In this document: piece after piece, positions 63,194-64,000 of the stretch | Layout: each line of letters starts with the position of its first letter | Numbering within the stretch: the stretch's first letter is position 1 | Source: Massilia sp. BSC265 | Lineage (GTDB): Bacteria > Pseudomonadota > Gammaproteobacteria > Burkholderiales > Burkholderiaceae_D | Assembly (NCBI RefSeq): GCF_000740675.1 | Contig: NZ_JPXI01000040.1 | Span: 1 to 64,000 of the forward strand | Length of the DNA stretch: 64,000 nucleotides | Direction of reading: 5' to 3' | Position numbers and translations under genes: made by a program | The notes under the pieces: generated by a model | The model's database searches: none | Told to the model about the DNA's origin: nothing | What the model saw: only the letters and a program-made list of their open reading frames with translations

Positions 63194-64000
63194 ATGGATA
63201 AAGCGCGGGTAGTGTCGCTGTTCATCAACGTGGTGCGTGCGGGCAGCTTCAGCCAGGCAGCGGCGGCGCAGGGCCTGAGCGCGCAGTCGGTCAGCAAAGC
63301 GATCCGCCAACTGGAGGAGCATCTTGGCGTGCGCCTGTTCCATCGCACCACGCGCAGCCTGGCGCTGACCGACGAAGGGCAGCGCCTGCTGGACCTCGCG
63401 CACCCCGGGCTTCGCCTGCTGGACGATGCGCTCGAGCAGGTCCGCGGCAGCCGGGACGAGGTGGAAGGACTGATCCGGATCGCCGCACCGACTTCGTTCG
63501 GCACGCACTTGCTGGCGCCGCTCGTGTGCGCGTTCCAGGAGCGCTATCCGGGCGTGCGTTTCGACCTGGTGCTGGCGGACCAGTTCACCGACCTCGTGGC
63601 CTCGCGCATCGACGTCGGTTTTCGTGCCGGGAACCCGCCCGAGCGCAACCTGGTCGCGCGCCGGATCGGCGACATCGTACTGAAGCTGTGTGCGTCACCG
63701 GCTTATCTCATGCAGCACGGCAGCCCCGCCAGCATGGATGAGCTGGCCCGTCACCGGTGCACCGGGTACCGGCAGGCCAATACCGGCCGCGTATTGCCGT
63801 GGGAGTTGCAGGGCGAGGGCGGCACGCTGTTCCTCGACATGCCTTGGGTTGCCACCTTCAATACCGTGGAGAGCGAAGCGGCGGCGGTTGCGGCGGGACT
63901 GGGCATCGGCCAGCTTGCCGGCTACCTGGCCGACGACGCCATCGGCGCCGGCAGGCTGGTCCATCTCTTGCCGGAACTGGATACCCGCAGTGCCGGCATC
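63194..64000 (+). CDS. LysR-family regulator, cut by the window end
   Basis: First 269 residues, reading frame open to base 64000, so the 3' end lies outside. ATG 63194 (MDKARVVSLFINVVRAG); an ATG at 63189 runs into a stop after eight codons. HTH at about 5-62 (VVRAGSFSQAAAAQGLSAQS, AIRQLEEHLGVRLFHRTTRS), then IRIAAPTSFGTHLLAPLVCA and RIDVGFRAGNPPERNLVARR of the effector domain. 109 bp of shared promoter region separate it from the SDR gene. Confidence 0.92.
   Translation, partial: MDKARVVSLFINVVRAGSFSQAAAAQGLSAQSVSKAIRQLEEHLGVRLFHRTTRSLALTDEGQRLLDLAHPGLRLLDDALEQVRGSRDEVEGLIRIAAPTSFGTHLLAPLVCAFQERYPGVRFDLVLADQFTDLVASRIDVGFRAGNPPERNLVARRIGDIVLKLCASPAYLMQHGSPASMDELARHRCTGYRQANTGRVLPWELQGEGGTLFLDMPWVATFNTVESEAAAVAAGLGIGQLAGYLADDAIGAGRLVHLLPELDTRSAGI

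Overview
The window looks like chromosomal DNA of a high-GC betaproteobacterium of the Burkholderiales, most likely the Oxalobacteraceae (Massilia-like). This rests on gene order (ompA/ubiG/gph divergent from gyrA, then serC-pheA-hisC-tyrA-aroA-cmk-rpsA-ihfB-lapA-lapB-hldA) and on the protein sequences. It is an inference, because no rRNA gene or other taxonomic marker is present. I saw no tRNA, rRNA, CRISPR array or prophage.

Layout. 1-1460: a complete IS3-family (IS150-type) insertion sequence. 1.5-4.7 kb, minus strand: glycine-zipper protein, gph, ubiG, ompA-like. 5.1-19.8 kb, plus strand: gyrA, a DUF2059 protein, then the aromatic amino acid/serine/histidine genes, cmk, rpsA, ihfB, lapAB and hldA. 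19.9-24.2 kb: a ComEA-like HhH protein, a broken membrane-protein gene carrying a small mobile element, a secreted M28 peptidase and cysM. 24.4-30.4 kb, minus strand: a small HTH protein, an AT-rich intergenic island, and the moxR-DUF58-tgpA-mltB operon. 30.6-35.1 kb: HDAC-like deacetylase, a translationally coupled pair (secreted hydrolase-like protein plus membrane-anchored partner), a 50-residue membrane protein and ylqF. 35.2-39.2 kb, minus strand: extradiol dioxygenase, and a membrane protein overlapping an M1-type metallopeptidase. 39.3-42.7 kb: a cobalamin riboswitch ahead of a TonB-dependent receptor and a BtuF-like binding protein. 42.7-45.7 kb: PhoD phosphatase, DsbA and a coupled small membrane protein. 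45.7-51.6 kb: a DUF6151 protein and a sensor kinase and response regulator (both minus strand) that flank a PrcB-like lipoprotein, a MipA/OmpV porin-like protein and a periplasmic protein (plus strand). 51.9-64.0 kb: S9 peptidase, DmlA/TtuC-type dehydrogenase with a divergent LysR gene, another LysR, an EAL phosphodiesterase, a KefB-type antiporter, an NTF2-like protein, two SDRs, a GlcG/HbpS protein, and a LysR gene cut by the window end.

Non-coding architecture is the most unusual part. Seven dispersed palindromic repeats with GTAGGGTGGGC...GCCCACCCTAC ends (88-173 bp) lie between genes, three of them supplying stop codons. One is nested in a 191-bp IS4-like MITE flanked by an 11-bp direct repeat inside the broken gene at 20.7-21.4 kb, and removing the element restores the reading frame there. 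Two unrelated 12-bp x3 tandem repeats, a terminator ahead of a lipoprotein gene, and several near-perfect palindromes complete the set.
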